In this document: one piece after another, positions 44,754 to 54,883 of the stretch
How positions within the stretch are numbered: the first letter of the stretch is position 1
Layout of the letters: each line of letters opens with the position of its first letter
From: Leminorella grimontii ATCC 33999 = DSM 5078
GTDB taxonomy: Bacteria > Pseudomonadota > Gammaproteobacteria > Enterobacterales > Enterobacteriaceae
DNA length: 64,000 nucleotides
Reading direction: 5' to 3'
Assembly (NCBI RefSeq): GCF_000439085.1
Contig: NZ_AUUA01000012.1
Coordinates: 1 to 64,000 of the forward strand
Position numbers and translations under genes: made by a program
The notes under the pieces: generated by a model
The model's input: the letters and a program-made list of their open reading frames with translations, nothing else
Told to the model about the DNA's origin: nothing
The model's database searches: none

Positions 44754-44925
44754 AAATCAGCATTGGTGGATATTCCGACCGAAAACACACTGTGCTTATA
44801 TCACCGCCGTGCTCGGTCGGTAGGGCGCTTTTATTAGCCTTGGGAGTGCGTCGGGCATAGCCTTCCTAGGGGCCCTTCGTTGGCTTACGCCAAGTCGACC
44901 CCAACGGAAGACTCTCCCTCCGATT
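44754..44925 (+). repeat. Dispersed structured intergenic repeat, copy A
   Basis: The first 70 bases resemble the left end of copy B at 56254. A hairpin with stem CCGACCG (44775-44781) / CGGTCGG (44814-44820) has exactly the same spacing as the CCGGCCG / CGGCCGG hairpin of copy B. The later part (44878-44925) is 48 bases identical to 56446-56493, and GCGTCGGGCATAGCCTTCCT is also shared. The copy lies downstream of both the lyase gene (start side) and argG (3' side). Not a recognised enterobacterial ERIC or REP sequence. Confidence 0.85.
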
Positions 44926-44971
44926 AACTCAACAGATCGCTCAGGGCTTACTTCTAGGCATCATCATTATT

Positions 44972-44991
44972 AGGCCGCTCAACGGCGGCCT
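44972..44991. terminator. Hairpin downstream of argG
   Basis: Stem AGGCCGC / GCGGCCT with a TCAACG loop, about 20 bases after the argG stop codon. There is no T-run on the minus strand, so it is a weak terminator or an RNA 3'-end stabiliser. Confidence 0.5.
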
Positions 44992-45007
44992 TAAGTCTAT
45001 AGCGAAA

Positions 45008-46405
<1,398 letters not shown>

Positions 46406-46411
46406 TCACAA

Positions 46412-46450
46412 AATGCATTTTTATGCATAAAAAATGATTTTAAATTTAAC
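46412..46450. promoter_or_regulatory. Tandem ArgR (ARG) boxes upstream of argG
   Basis: AATGCATTTTTATGCATA (46412-46429) is a good palindrome resembling the ARG consensus TGAATWWWWATTCA with C for A at two symmetric places. A second, weaker box (46433-46450) follows after three bases, the usual spacing for a pair bound by the ArgR hexamer. The pair lies about 60-100 bases upstream of the argG ATG. Confidence 0.7.
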
Positions 46451-46670
46451 CGCGTTTTACAAGAAAAGGGAAGCGCTTTGTTGAACTTTTTTGCCCAATA
46501 GGGGAGGCATGTCTGGGATAGTATGGCGTTTTTTGAGGTTCATCAAGCGGTGATAGCCTGCCTATTGCCGAACCTGTAAGTCAGGCTTACAGGTTGCATT
46601 TTGTTCAAGCTCACCTTCTTTATAAATGGATTTGAGAATTTGGAAGGCTTCTCTCATTTATCTGTTTAAA

Positions 46671-46701
46671 CGGGGCTAACGAAAATTACCCATCAGCCCC
46701 G
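46671..46701 (-). terminator. Terminator after the SymE-like gene
   Basis: On the minus strand, CGGGGCT-N17-AGCCCCG is followed by TTTAAAC. It lies just after the stop codon of the SymE-like gene. Confidence 0.65.
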
Positions 46702-46708
46702 CTTTACG

Positions 46709-46993
46709 TCAAACCGCGATGGCCGTTTTTACGTTCTTCACCGCGCATTGAACCTGCTTAAGGCGAGCACTTAGCACCGTTTCACGATCGGTGTCGGCTA
46801 TCAATACCAGGCAGCCGTTCATCACCTTGACGGTAAATCCTTTGCCGATGTCGAACCCAACCTCTTTCAGCCAGAGGCCGGAGATATTCAGCATCGGGAC
46901 GTCTCTCTTCGCTTGTAGCGGACGATATCTCACGTGATAGCGACGTTCGGTTCGGGAAATGGGGGATTTTGGGGTAGAATGGGGGTTAGCCAT
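46709..46993 (-). CDS. SymE family type I toxin-like protein
   Basis: 94-residue protein of the SymE family, with an AbrB/SpoVT-like fold. The core PMLNISGLWLKEVGFDIGKGFTVKVMNGCLVLIAD (about 33-67) corresponds to the E. coli SymE segment I-LKG-WL-AGF-TG-V-VKVM-GC-VL. In E. coli SymE is an SOS-induced RNA-cleaving toxin silenced by antisense RNA SymR. I cannot see a clear LexA box or SymR promoter here, so regulation is open. Lies in a small accessory segment next to selC. Confidence 0.85.
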   Translation of the reverse strand: MANPHSTPKSPISRTERRYHVRYRPLQAKRDVPMLNISGLWLKEVGFDIGKGFTVKVMNGCLVLIADTDRETVLSARLKQVQCAVKNVKTAIAV

Positions 46994-47080
46994 GATCAGC
47001 TCCGTGATAGTTGATTGTGGTTAGACGCTCCGGCGTGCGCCAACACGACCGGGGCGTTGCTTATTGAATTCATATCGGAT

Positions 47081-47124
47081 GGTAGGTACCATCTGATAAT
47101 TACTCTACCTTAGTGGTACCTACC
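47081..47124. promoter_or_regulatory. Perfect inverted repeat in front of the YlcI/YnfO-like gene
   Basis: GGTAGGTACCA (47081-47091) and TGGTACCTACC (47114-47124) form a perfect 11-base inverted repeat ending directly at the ATG. It encloses TGATAAT, a plausible -10 element. It could be an autoregulatory operator of the ribbon-helix-helix-like product or an RNA hairpin over the start. No ribosome site is visible. Confidence 0.65.
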
Positions 47125-47289
47125 ATGCAAGAGAAAAAGAAGCATAATTTCGATCGTTCGAAAAGCACTACTAAAAATATTCGGTTTGAGGACGATCTTT
47201 TAGAACAGATTGAGAAAGCTGCTGGGAAAGGGAATTTTAGTGCTTGGGTGAAGGAGGCTTGTAGGTTAAGGCTTTTAAAAAACAAATAG
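47125..47289 (+). CDS. Small YlcI/YnfO-like (DUF3950) protein
   Basis: 54-residue basic protein (MQEKKKHNFDRSKSTTKNIR start, FEDDLLEQIEKAAGKGNFSAW, VKEACRLRLLKNK). The strand-helix-helix pattern with IRFEDDLLEQIEKA and FSAWVKEACRLRL is that of a ribbon-helix-helix DNA-binding protein, as in the YlcI/YnfO family found in prophages and islands. It starts within the inverted repeat above and likely binds it. It is divergent from the SymE-like gene and converges with the HNH gene. Confidence 0.72.
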   Translation: MQEKKKHNFDRSKSTTKNIRFEDDLLEQIEKAAGKGNFSAWVKEACRLRLLKNK

Positions 47290-47346
47290 GACTAACAATG
47301 TACTGAAAACTAAGCCAGGGATGAAGAGTAAGGGAACGTAATATAT

Positions 47347-48819
47347 TTATATGTTTTTATTATAATTAAATAATTTCCACTTTAATAATAGATATTTCTT
47401 ATCCAATTGATATTTATGTTTTGATATTTTCTTACCTTCAAAAAGATCGGCATAAATACATTTAACATTGAAATGAACCGTAAGTCTCTCTGGTTCAATA
47501 CCCATCAAATTATTATCAAATAAATTATGACAATCTGAAACAAGTAGAATTCCATTACTTGTACTCATACTACGAGTCATTGAATAATCTCCAATATGGC
47601 AAGCCTGAAGAAGTGCTGGTATTTTTTGTCCAGTTACTGCGCACGTATAATAAAAATTATCTAATACCCTATATTTAAAATCTAATTGTAACGCAGGGGT
47701 TCTTATTAGTAAATTTTTCCTTAAAATACCTTCATCAAAAACTTCATTTAATTTTACTATATTCCTAATTCTCTTTCTACTTTTAATACTATGCACATAG
47801 TTTTCTCTCTTTATTTTATTTTTAGTATTATTTGAAATATATTCACTTAAATATCTCTCTGACTCATCTCTATTCATGGATATTAAGTTAGCATCATGAC
47901 TAGCCATATTACAGTTAATCATAATTCTATAACAAACTGAATTAAAATAAGAAAAACCCATAGGATCAAAAGGAGATTTTTTATATAACTCACTTAGCTC
48001 TCTATTTTTACAGATCTTCCACGCGTCATTTTTATTAATTGTTCTAATCAAGTATTGATAGAGTTTTCCGTCAAAAAAATCATTTACTATCCTTTTATCT
48101 AAAGGTTCAGAAGATCTAATATTCGAATTTAAAGAAGAATAATCCAAAGCAGGTTTATTAATATCATTTTTTACCTTAATTTCAATAGGATATTCTAGTC
48201 GAGTGGAAAATCTATTAGCAATAGCTTCTCTTAATCTTAAATCTGCTTTAGCTTCCTCTTCAATCATCTTTCTACGCTGTTCATCCCGTTTTATTGCCTC
48301 ATCTGATAATATGAACCCATCATTTACAAGTAAACTTCTAGGAATAGAACGTCCCTTTAATTTATATTCTTCAACTTTCAACGTAATTTCATCACTGATT
48401 GTCGAGAGCATATTTCTACAACTAACTATTCGTCTCACATATTTAACATTAGGAGTGAGATTATTTTTACTTTCATATTTATTTTTTTCATTTTTCATCT
48501 TCTCCCGCATAACTACGAGGTCATCTAATGATGAATAAAAATATGGTCTTTTTTCTATATTTTTACGATGCCTCTCAATGCGCTTCTTGCGCTCTTCGTT
48601 ATCTAATATATTTAAAGTATCATGAATAACATTCTTTACTTCAATTTTATTAGATAACGTTTTTTTACCTTTTTTTTCATTCTTATTTTTTTTACTCTTC
48701 AAAACTCGTTTCTTTTCTATACTAACGAGCATATCCGAAACAGTTGTAGCCATCTCATTGCTTACTTCAGCACTATTTAAAGCCTCAATCAACGATGATG
48801 CAATAGCATGATTTTTCAT
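47347..48819 (-). CDS. HNH endonuclease-domain protein in AT-rich DNA
   Basis: 490-residue protein rich in Lys, Asn and Ile. The C-terminal HNH_2 domain is visible: CAVTGQKIPALLQACHI (about 402-418), then SNGILLVSDCHNLFDNNLMGIEP (about 431-453), giving the Cys/His pairs and the catalytic His. The N-terminal 380 residues are charged and helical, with a coiled-coil-like stretch near 40-110; family unknown. The DNA is far more AT-rich than the surroundings and abuts selC, so it was probably acquired. Such nucleases often act in phage defence. I used the ATG at 48819; a TTG five codons upstream is also possible, and neither has a good ribosome site. Confidence 0.8.
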   Translation of the reverse strand: MKNHAIASSLIEALNSAEVSNEMATTVSDMLVSIEKKRVLKSKKNKNEKKGKKTLSNKIEVKNVIHDTLNILDNEERKKRIERHRKNIEKRPYFYSSLDDLVVMREKMKNEKNKYESKNNLTPNVKYVRRIVSCRNMLSTISDEITLKVEEYKLKGRSIPRSLLVNDGFILSDEAIKRDEQRRKMIEEEAKADLRLREAIANRFSTRLEYPIEIKVKNDINKPALDYSSLNSNIRSSEPLDKRIVNDFFDGKLYQYLIRTINKNDAWKICKNRELSELYKKSPFDPMGFSYFNSVCYRIMINCNMASHDANLISMNRDESERYLSEYISNNTKNKIKRENYVHSIKSRKRIRNIVKLNEVFDEGILRKNLLIRTPALQLDFKYRVLDNFYYTCAVTGQKIPALLQACHIGDYSMTRSMSTSNGILLVSDCHNLFDNNLMGIEPERLTVHFNVKCIYADLFEGKKISKHKYQLDKKYLLLKWKLFNYNKNI

Positions 48820-48969
48820 ATAAGCGATAACCAATCAGTATAGATAATAAATACAATTATTACATTATTTCATAATATTCAGTGAGTTAACTCACAAATT
48901 AACACATTAAATATAATTCTTCAGCTAAATAAAGCCCTTTCTTATTAGTAAATAATAAGGAAATTAACT

Positions 48970-49064
48970 TGGCGGAAAGCCACAGGAGTCGAACCTGCCA
49001 AGGACCGCTGGCGGCCCCATCTGGATTTGAAGTCCAGCCGCCCCACCGGGGACGATGACTTTCC
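48970..49064 (-). tRNA. selC: tRNA-Sec (selenocysteine, anticodon TCA)
   Basis: The minus strand gives a 95-base tRNA with the long acceptor and variable arms of selC. It begins GGAAAGTC, has the anticodon loop CTGGACTTCAAATCCAG with TCA, a long variable arm GGGGCCGCCAGCGGTCC, the T-loop GGTTCGACTCC, and ends TTCCGCCA with CCA encoded. It is close to E. coli selC with paired changes in the acceptor stem. selC is a well-known island insertion site, and AT-rich accessory genes lie on its 3' side. Confidence 0.96.
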
Positions 49065-49214
49065 GTTGGCTCAGAGGCGCTGGCGTGAAGAAAAACAACG
49101 CCGTACGGAGAGGGGTAAAGCCCGTTGATTATACCGTTAAACGCTCAAGATGGTAGTCCTGAAAACGCCCCCTTTTCACATCCGCGCAACACGGGCGCTT
49201 GGTGAAAGCAGGCT

Positions 49215-50396
49215 CTAGTAAACCAACTCCCCATACCTGTCCCGATACTCCTTCGGCGTAATGCCGTGCGCCTTCTTAAACACCGAGTAGAAATACTGCA
49301 GCGACGGGTAGCCGCACATCTGCGAAATCTCGTTAATCGACAGCGTGCTGGCCGCCAGAAACTCGCAGGCGCGGTTGAGCTTTTCCTGATGGATAAGGTT
49401 ATGGATGGTGTTGCCGGTTTCGTCGCGGCAGCGCTTCTCCAGGTTGGAACGGGAGAGGCCGACTTCGTCCAGCACCTGCTCGACCTTGATGCCCTTGCAG
49501 GCGTGGTTGCGGATAAAGTGCATCGCCTGGATCACCGCCGGGTCGTGCAGCGAGCGGTAGTCCGTCGAGCGGCGTTCCACCACCTTCATCGGCGGCACCA
49601 AAATGCGCTGAATGGGGAGCTCGCCCTGCCCGCTCAGCAGCCGGTGCAGCAGCTTGGCGGCCTGATAGCCCATCTGCCGCGAGCCCTGCGCCACCGACGA
49701 CAGCGCCACGCGGGACAGATAGCGCGTCAGCTCTTCGTTGTCGATGCCGATCACGCACAGCTTCTCCGGCACCGCGATGCCTAAATGCTCGCACACCTGC
49801 AAAAGGTGACGGGCGCGGGCGTCGGTCACGGCGATAATGCCGGTGTGGGCGGGCAGGTTTTGCAGCCAGTCCGACAGGCGGTTTTGAGCGTGCTTCCAGT
49901 TCTCCGGCGCGGTCTCCATGCCCTGATAGACCGAGCTGCGGTAGTTGCCCTCTGCCGCCAGCTGGCGAAACGCGTGCTCGCGCTCCTGCGCCCAACGGTG
50001 GGTGTCATCATGGGGAAGGCCGTAAAAGGCGAAATGGTTGAGCCCCTTCTCCTTCAGGTGCTCAAACGCCATCTTGACCAGCGCGTGGTTGTCTGTCGCG
50101 ATGTAGTGCGCCTTGGGGTAGTCCTCATCGCGATGGTAGGAGCCGCCGACGCCAACTACTGGAATGTCCAAACCGCTGAGCGCCTGCTCAATGGCCGGAT
50201 CGTCAAAGTCCGCAATTACGCCGTCGCCCAGCCACGCCTTGACGCTGTCTATCCGACAGCGGAAGTCTTCATCAATGAAAATATCCCAGTCGCACAGCGA
50301 CGCCTGCAAATACTCGCCGACGCCCTCAATCACCTGACGATCGTAGACCTTGTTGGCGTTAAACAGCAGCGTAATGCGAAAGCGTTTTTCAAACAT
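49215..50396 (-). CDS. xylR: Xylose operon activator XylR
   Basis: Xylose-responsive activator of 393 residues, very close to E. coli XylR. The N-terminal LacI-like periplasmic-binding domain (RITLLFNANKVYDRQVIEGVGEYLQAS onward) senses D-xylose; the C-terminal AraC double helix-turn-helix contains GIKVEQVLDEVGLSRSNLEKRC and LSINEISQMCGYPSLQYFYSVFKKAHG. It is the last gene of the minus-strand xylFGHR set and should activate xylA and xylF promoters. Confidence 0.97.
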   Translation of the reverse strand: MFEKRFRITLLFNANKVYDRQVIEGVGEYLQASLCDWDIFIDEDFRCRIDSVKAWLGDGVIADFDDPAIEQALSGLDIPVVGVGGSYHRDEDYPKAHYIATDNHALVKMAFEHLKEKGLNHFAFYGLPHDDTHRWAQEREHAFRQLAAEGNYRSSVYQGMETAPENWKHAQNRLSDWLQNLPAHTGIIAVTDARARHLLQVCEHLGIAVPEKLCVIGIDNEELTRYLSRVALSSVAQGSRQMGYQAAKLLHRLLSGQGELPIQRILVPPMKVVERRSTDYRSLHDPAVIQAMHFIRNHACKGIKVEQVLDEVGLSRSNLEKRCRDETGNTIHNLIHQEKLNRACEFLAASTLSINEISQMCGYPSLQYFYSVFKKAHGITPKEYRDRYGELVY

Positions 50397-50454
50397 GGCG
50401 TACAGTTCCCAATAAAGCAGCGCTACCCGTTGATAAACTTACTATAAAATTCAA

Positions 50455-50513
50455 CGCCCCGCACGTTCCCCAATCCCACCCTGCGGCGCAGATCGAAAAA
50501 AACGTGCGGGGCG
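50455..50513 (-). other. Long perfect inverted repeat between xylH and xylR
   Basis: A 13-base perfect stem CGCCCCGCACGTT (50455-50467) / AACGTGCGGGGCG (50501-50513) with a 33-base loop lies in the 130-base gap between xylH and xylR. It is probably an mRNA barrier that lowers xylR relative to xylFGH or protects the xylH end. Confidence 0.7.
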
Positions 50514-50526
50514 GATCGCCGAAGTA

Positions 50527-51702
50527 TCAGGCCCGCTTCTTGGTCGCCGAGTCCATCCATACCGCCAGCAGCAGGATGGTGCCCTTGACGATGTACTGCC
50601 AGAAGGTCGGTACGTCGAGCATACTCATGCCGTTGTCCAACGAAGCCATGATAAACGCCCCCATCACCGCGCCGGCCACGCTGCCCACGCCGCCGGAGAG
50701 GCTGGTGCCGCCGATAACGCAGGCGGCGATGGCGTCCAGCTCGGCGATGTTGCCCGCCGACGGTGAGCCAGCGCCCAAGCGGGAGCTTAAAATCAGCCCG
50801 GCGATCGCCACCATCAGGCCGTTAATAGCGAACACCGCCAGCTTGGTGCGCTCAACGTTGATGCCCGACAGCCTCGCCGCGTCGATGTTGCCGCCGATGG
50901 CGTAAATCCGGCGACCAAAGGCGGTGCGGGTCGCCATAAAGATGCCGACCATCATCAGCGCCGCCAAAATAAGCACCGGGGTCGGCACGCCGCGGTAGTC
51001 GTTCAGCAGCCAAATAGCGCCGAGCAGGATCACCGCCGTCAGGCTCTGACGGCCAACGTCGCTGGAAGCGCCGGCTACCGGCAGGCCCAGCGCTACGCGG
51101 TGGGCGCGCTGGCGCCACTGCCAAATCACGAACAGCGCCATTACCGCAAAGCCGATACCAAAGCCGATGCCGTTGGGCAGGTAGCTTTGGCCAATCTGCG
51201 ACATTGCTGCGCTGGTCGGCGATACGGTGGTGCCGTTGGTGATGCCGACCAGAATGCCGCGAAACGCCAGCATCCCGGCGAGCGTGACGATAAACGACGG
51301 CACCTTGCGGTAAGCCACCCACCAGCCGTTCCAAGCGCCGAGCACCAACCCTGCGGCCAGCGTCACGACGATGGTCAGCGGCAAAGGCCAGCCGAGCCAG
51401 ACGTCAAAAATCGCGGCCGCGCCGCCCAAAAGCCCCATCATCGAGCCGACGGAAAGGTCAATCTCCGCCGAAATAATGACAAACACCATCCCGACCGCCA
51501 GCACGCCGGTGATCGCCGTCTGACGCAGCAGGTTGGAGATATTGCGCGGGCTGATGTAGGCGCCGTCGGTCGCGACGCTGAAAAACAGGATAATCACGAC
51601 GATGGCCGCCAGCATCACGAAAACCTGAAGGTTGACGCGCTTGGGCTTTGGCGGTGCGGCCTTCGGCGTATCGGTTAGTATGTTATTCACCATGGTGTTC
51701 AC
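50527..51702 (-). CDS. xylH: Xylose ABC transporter permease XylH
   Basis: Membrane component of the high-affinity xylose importer, 391 residues with about ten helices. It is almost identical to E. coli XylH after the N-terminus ([57 protein letters not shown]). Its start overlaps the xylG end by about 20 bases, indicating translational coupling; an ATG three codons later (51693) would also work. Confidence 0.97.
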   Translation of the reverse strand: MNTMVNNILTDTPKAAPPKPKRVNLQVFVMLAAIVVIILFFSVATDGAYISPRNISNLLRQTAITGVLAVGMVFVIISAEIDLSVGSMMGLLGGAAAIFDVWLGWPLPLTIVVTLAAGLVLGAWNGWWVAYRKVPSFIVTLAGMLAFRGILVGITNGTTVSPTSAAMSQIGQSYLPNGIGFGIGFAVMALFVIWQWRQRAHRVALGLPVAGASSDVGRQSLTAVILLGAIWLLNDYRGVPTPVLILAALMMVGIFMATRTAFGRRIYAIGGNIDAARLSGINVERTKLAVFAINGLMVAIAGLILSSRLGAGSPSAGNIAELDAIAACVIGGTSLSGGVGSVAGAVMGAFIMASLDNGMSMLDVPTFWQYIVKGTILLLAVWMDSATKKRA

Positions 51703-53212
51703 TCCTGAGTGCTGCTTCCATAATCTGTTCTTGCGTCAAGCCCTGATTTTGTAGATCGGCCTTAATGCGCCCTTCGTGCATCACCAGCACCCGGTCGCTT
51801 AAGCCGAGCACTTCCGGCAGTTCGGACGAAATGACGATAAGCGCGATGCCCTGCTCCACCAGCTGGTTAATCAGCTTGTAGATTTCATACTTGGCGCCGA
51901 TGTCGATACCTCGCGTCGGCTCATCGAGAATAAGAATTTTCGGGTTGAGCAGCAGGCACTTGGCGAGGATCGCCTTCTGCTGGTTGCCGCCGCTCAGGCG
52001 GGCTATCGCCAGCTCTACCGACGAAGTTTTTACCTTAAGGCGCGCGATGGACTCGCCGATCGTCGCTTGCTCTTTGGCGTCGTTCAGCACGCCGAGCGGG
52101 CCGCTGAAGTCGTCCAGCGCCGCCAGCGTGATGTTGGCGCCGACGCCCATAATCGGCACGATGCCGTCTTTCTTGCGGTCTTCCGGCACCATGGCGATGC
52201 CGTGGGCGATGGCGTCTTGACAGCGGCGGATTTTCACCGGGCTGCCGTTGATGAAAATCTCTCCCTGCCAGCGGCCGCGATAGGCGCCGAACAGGCACTG
52301 TACGGTTTCGGTTCTGCCCGCCCCCACCAGCCCGGCGATGCCGAGAATTTCCCCTTTGTGCAGGGAAAAGGAGACGTCGTTGACCCGCTTGATGTGGGTA
52401 TTGATCGGGTGCCAGGCGGTCAGGTTCTCCACCCGCAGCACCTCTTCGCCGATAGCGTGCTCAGACTGCGGATACAGCTCTTTCAGCTCGCGCCCCACCA
52501 TCATGGCGATAATGTCGTCTTCGCTCATTTCGGCGGCCGAGCGCGTGCCGATATGCTTGCCGTCGCGGATCACACAAATCCAGTCAGAGATGGCCTTCAC
52601 TTCATTCAGCTTGTGGGAAATGTAGATACAGGCGATGTCGTGGCTTTGCAGGTCGCGAATGATGTCGAGCAGGATCTCAGTTTCGCTTTCGGTCAGCGAA
52701 GCGGTCGGCTCGTCCAGCACCAGCAGGCGCACCTGCTTATTGAGCGCCTTGGCGATCTCTACCAGCTGCTGCTGGCCCAGCCCCAGCTCGCCCACTTTGG
52801 CGTCCGGGCTGACGTTCAGCTTCACCTGCTCCAGCAGGCGCTGGCAGCGCAGAAACATGGCGTCGTAGTCCATCACGCCGAAGCGGCAGCGTTCAGAGCC
52901 GAGGAAAATGTTCTCAAGCACCGTCATTTCTTTCACCAGCGCCAGCTCCTGGTGAATGATAGCGATGCCCTTTTGTTCGGTGTCACGAATGGTCTTGGCG
53001 GCAATCACGTCACCGGAAAACACGATATCGCCCTGATACTGGCCGTGCGGATAAATGCCGCACAGCACCTTCATCAGCGTCGACTTGCCGGAGCCGTTCT
53101 CTCCACAAAGGGAGAGCACCTGGCCCGCATCGAGCGTCAGGGAAATATCGTCAACGGCTTTAACATCGCCAAAGGTTTTGGTGATGCGCCGCATTTCTAA
53201 CAGATGTGGCAT
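51683..53212 (-). CDS. xylG: Xylose ABC transporter ATP-binding protein XylG
   Basis: Energy-coupling subunit of the xylose importer, 509 residues with two ABC domains. The first has Walker [10 protein letters not shown] (about 36) and signature LGLGQQQ; the second has GLVGAGRTE and LSGGNQQKA with [10 protein letters not shown]. This is the usual sugar-ABC arrangement with a degenerate half. It overlaps xylH and follows xylF across a GC-rich hairpin. Confidence 0.97.
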   Translation of the reverse strand: MPHLLEMRRITKTFGDVKAVDDISLTLDAGQVLSLCGENGSGKSTLMKVLCGIYPHGQYQGDIVFSGDVIAAKTIRDTEQKGIAIIHQELALVKEMTVLENIFLGSERCRFGVMDYDAMFLRCQRLLEQVKLNVSPDAKVGELGLGQQQLVEIAKALNKQVRLLVLDEPTASLTESETEILLDIIRDLQSHDIACIYISHKLNEVKAISDWICVIRDGKHIGTRSAAEMSEDDIIAMMVGRELKELYPQSEHAIGEEVLRVENLTAWHPINTHIKRVNDVSFSLHKGEILGIAGLVGAGRTETVQCLFGAYRGRWQGEIFINGSPVKIRRCQDAIAHGIAMVPEDRKKDGIVPIMGVGANITLAALDDFSGPLGVLNDAKEQATIGESIARLKVKTSSVELAIARLSGGNQQKAILAKCLLLNPKILILDEPTRGIDIGAKYEIYKLINQLVEQGIALIVISSELPEVLGLSDRVLVMHEGRIKADLQNQGLTQEQIMEAALRSEHHGE

Positions 53213-53279
53213 TGGATGTACTCCACACTACGGGCAACATGACGGAAAGTTCTGCACAACCGACCGTCGCCCATGGGAT

Positions 53280-53305
53280 CCGGGCGCAGGGAACTCCGCG
53301 CCCGG
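53280..53305 (-). other. Intercistronic hairpin between xylF and xylG
   Basis: Stem CCGGGCGC / GCGCCCGG with a ten-base loop in the 101-base gap. This is the usual place for a stabilising hairpin that keeps the binding protein in excess over the membrane and ATPase subunits. Confidence 0.7.
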
Positions 53306-53313
53306 TGCGTCCG

Positions 53314-54312
53314 TCAGTTATAGATACTCTCTTTGCTGTGGAAGCCATCGGCTACCACGGTAGCGTCGATGTTGGACTTCTCGACTTCAACCGGCGTCAG
53401 CAGGTAGGCCGGTACGTCTTTCTTGCCGTTGTTCAGCGTAGCGTTGGACTTCGGCGCTTTGCCGCTGCCCAGATCGACCGCGATTTCCGCCGCTTCGTTA
53501 GCCAGAAGCTTGATGGGCTTGTACACCGTCATGGTTTGGGTGCCCGCCACGATACGCTTGATGCCCGCCAGGTCGGCGTCCTGCCCGGAGATGGCGACTT
53601 TACCCGCCAGCCCTTGAGCAACCAGCGCCTGCACCGCGCCGCCGGCGGTGGCGTCGTTAGAGGCGACCACGGCGTCTATCTTGTTGTTGTTGGCGGTCAG
53701 GGCGTTTTCCATGATCTTCAGGGCGTTCTCCGGCAACCAAGCGTCTACCCACTGGTCGCCGACAATCTTGATTTTGCCTTCTTTAATCAGCGGATTAAGC
53801 ACGTTCATCTGCCCCTGACGGAACAGCTTGGCGTTGTTGTCCACCGGCGAACCGCCCATCAGGAAGTAGTTACCCTGCGGCACGCGGTCCACCAGGCTCT
53901 TGGCCTGCAGCTCGCCCACCTTTTCGTTGTTAAACGAGATGTAGAAATCGATGTCGGCGTCGTTAATCAGACGGTCATAGGCCAGCACCTTGATGCCCTC
54001 GCGCTTGGCCTCCGCAATCACGTTGCTCAGCACCTGGCCGTTGTAGGGGATGATCACCAGCACGTCGACGCCGCGGTTAATCATGTTCTCAATCTGCGCC
54101 ATCTGGGTTTCTTCGTTGCCGTTAGCGGACTGCACGAAGACTTTAGCGCCCAACGATTCCGCCTTGGCGACGAAGATGTCGCGGTCTTTTTGCCAGCGCT
54201 CCAGGCGCAGGTCGTCAATCGCCATCCCAATCTTTACGTCTTTGGCGTTAGCCATATGCCCTGATAGCGCCAGTGATGCACAAACGGCAAGTAATACATG
54301 CTTTAATTTCAT
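53314..54312 (-). CDS. xylF: D-xylose periplasmic binding protein XylF
   Basis: Periplasmic xylose receptor of 332 residues. A Sec signal peptide (MKLKHVLLAVCASLALSGHM, ANA) precedes the mature protein, which matches E. coli XylF closely (KDVKIGMAIDDLRLERWQKD, GNEETQMAQIENMINRGVDV, VASNDATAGGAVQAL). First gene of the minus-strand transport operon, divergent from xylA across a long regulatory region. Confidence 0.97.
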   Translation of the reverse strand: MKLKHVLLAVCASLALSGHMANAKDVKIGMAIDDLRLERWQKDRDIFVAKAESLGAKVFVQSANGNEETQMAQIENMINRGVDVLVIIPYNGQVLSNVIAEAKREGIKVLAYDRLINDADIDFYISFNNEKVGELQAKSLVDRVPQGNYFLMGGSPVDNNAKLFRQGQMNVLNPLIKEGKIKIVGDQWVDAWLPENALKIMENALTANNNKIDAVVASNDATAGGAVQALVAQGLAGKVAISGQDADLAGIKRIVAGTQTMTVYKPIKLLANEAAEIAVDLGSGKAPKSNATLNNGKKDVPAYLLTPVEVEKSNIDATVVADGFHSKESIYN

Positions 54313-54883
54313 TTGTTCACATCCTATTCTTGGTCGAGCTATTTCAGTTGTACGCCCGTATCACTATTCGCTACGTGCGCAGTAGGTAAAGGGTAAATAC
54401 TCACCGCTATAGTGTTATCAGTTATTTCTACCGTATCAATTACAGATTCTTACCGCCTTATTACGTTTTTTAGTTTATTTTCATTTTTTTGAGAGGAGTC
54501 ATGTTTTACATATAAAAAGATGAAAGCCACCCAAATGCACATAAAAATAAAAATCAATTAAAATCATATTGTTAAAATAAAACAAAACAGCATCAAACGA
54601 AGAAAAACGTACGCTTATCGTGAAGAAGATCACAGTAGTTAAATTTCATAACTCACTATTTAAATCTGGGAATAACCCCGTTGACTTTATCTCTTTATGA
54701 TTCTCACCAATATAAGAATCATCGCGACGGAAACGTTGTATTTTCTATTTTATTAAAAAAGAAAATAACCGCTTACGGCGCAGATAAGCGCTAAAGAAAA
54801 TATTTGCACCCAAGACTGCGCCGAAAAATGCAGTATTTCGCGCGCAAAACCCGGCATCACTCTATTGCTGAAAGGAAACCGTT
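54313..54883. promoter_or_regulatory. xylF-xylA divergent regulatory region with a CRP site
   Basis: About 570 AT-rich bases with no gene. At 54619-54634 CGTGA-AGAAGA-TCACA matches the CRP consensus TGTGA-N6-TCACA at nine of ten fixed bases. A-rich tracts such as AAATAAAAATCAATTAAAA (about 54543-54561) resemble the A/T-rich XylR sites of E. coli, but I cannot fix their limits. This layout fits the CRP- and XylR-activated divergent promoters of the E. coli xyl locus. Confidence 0.75.

Noticed and set aside
46994-47080. SymR-like antisense RNA over the SymE-like gene
   Set aside because: Expected from the E. coli system, but I cannot identify a convincing opposing promoter or terminator here.
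52067-53200. Long plus-strand frame (377 codons) opposite xylG
   Set aside because: XylG is complete and highly conserved on the minus strand; the antisense product has no recognisable motifs.
53206-54264. Plus-strand frame (352 codons) opposite xylF, and the matching frame 55154-56146 opposite xylA
   Set aside because: Both are antisense to conserved, full-length genes and have biased composition only.
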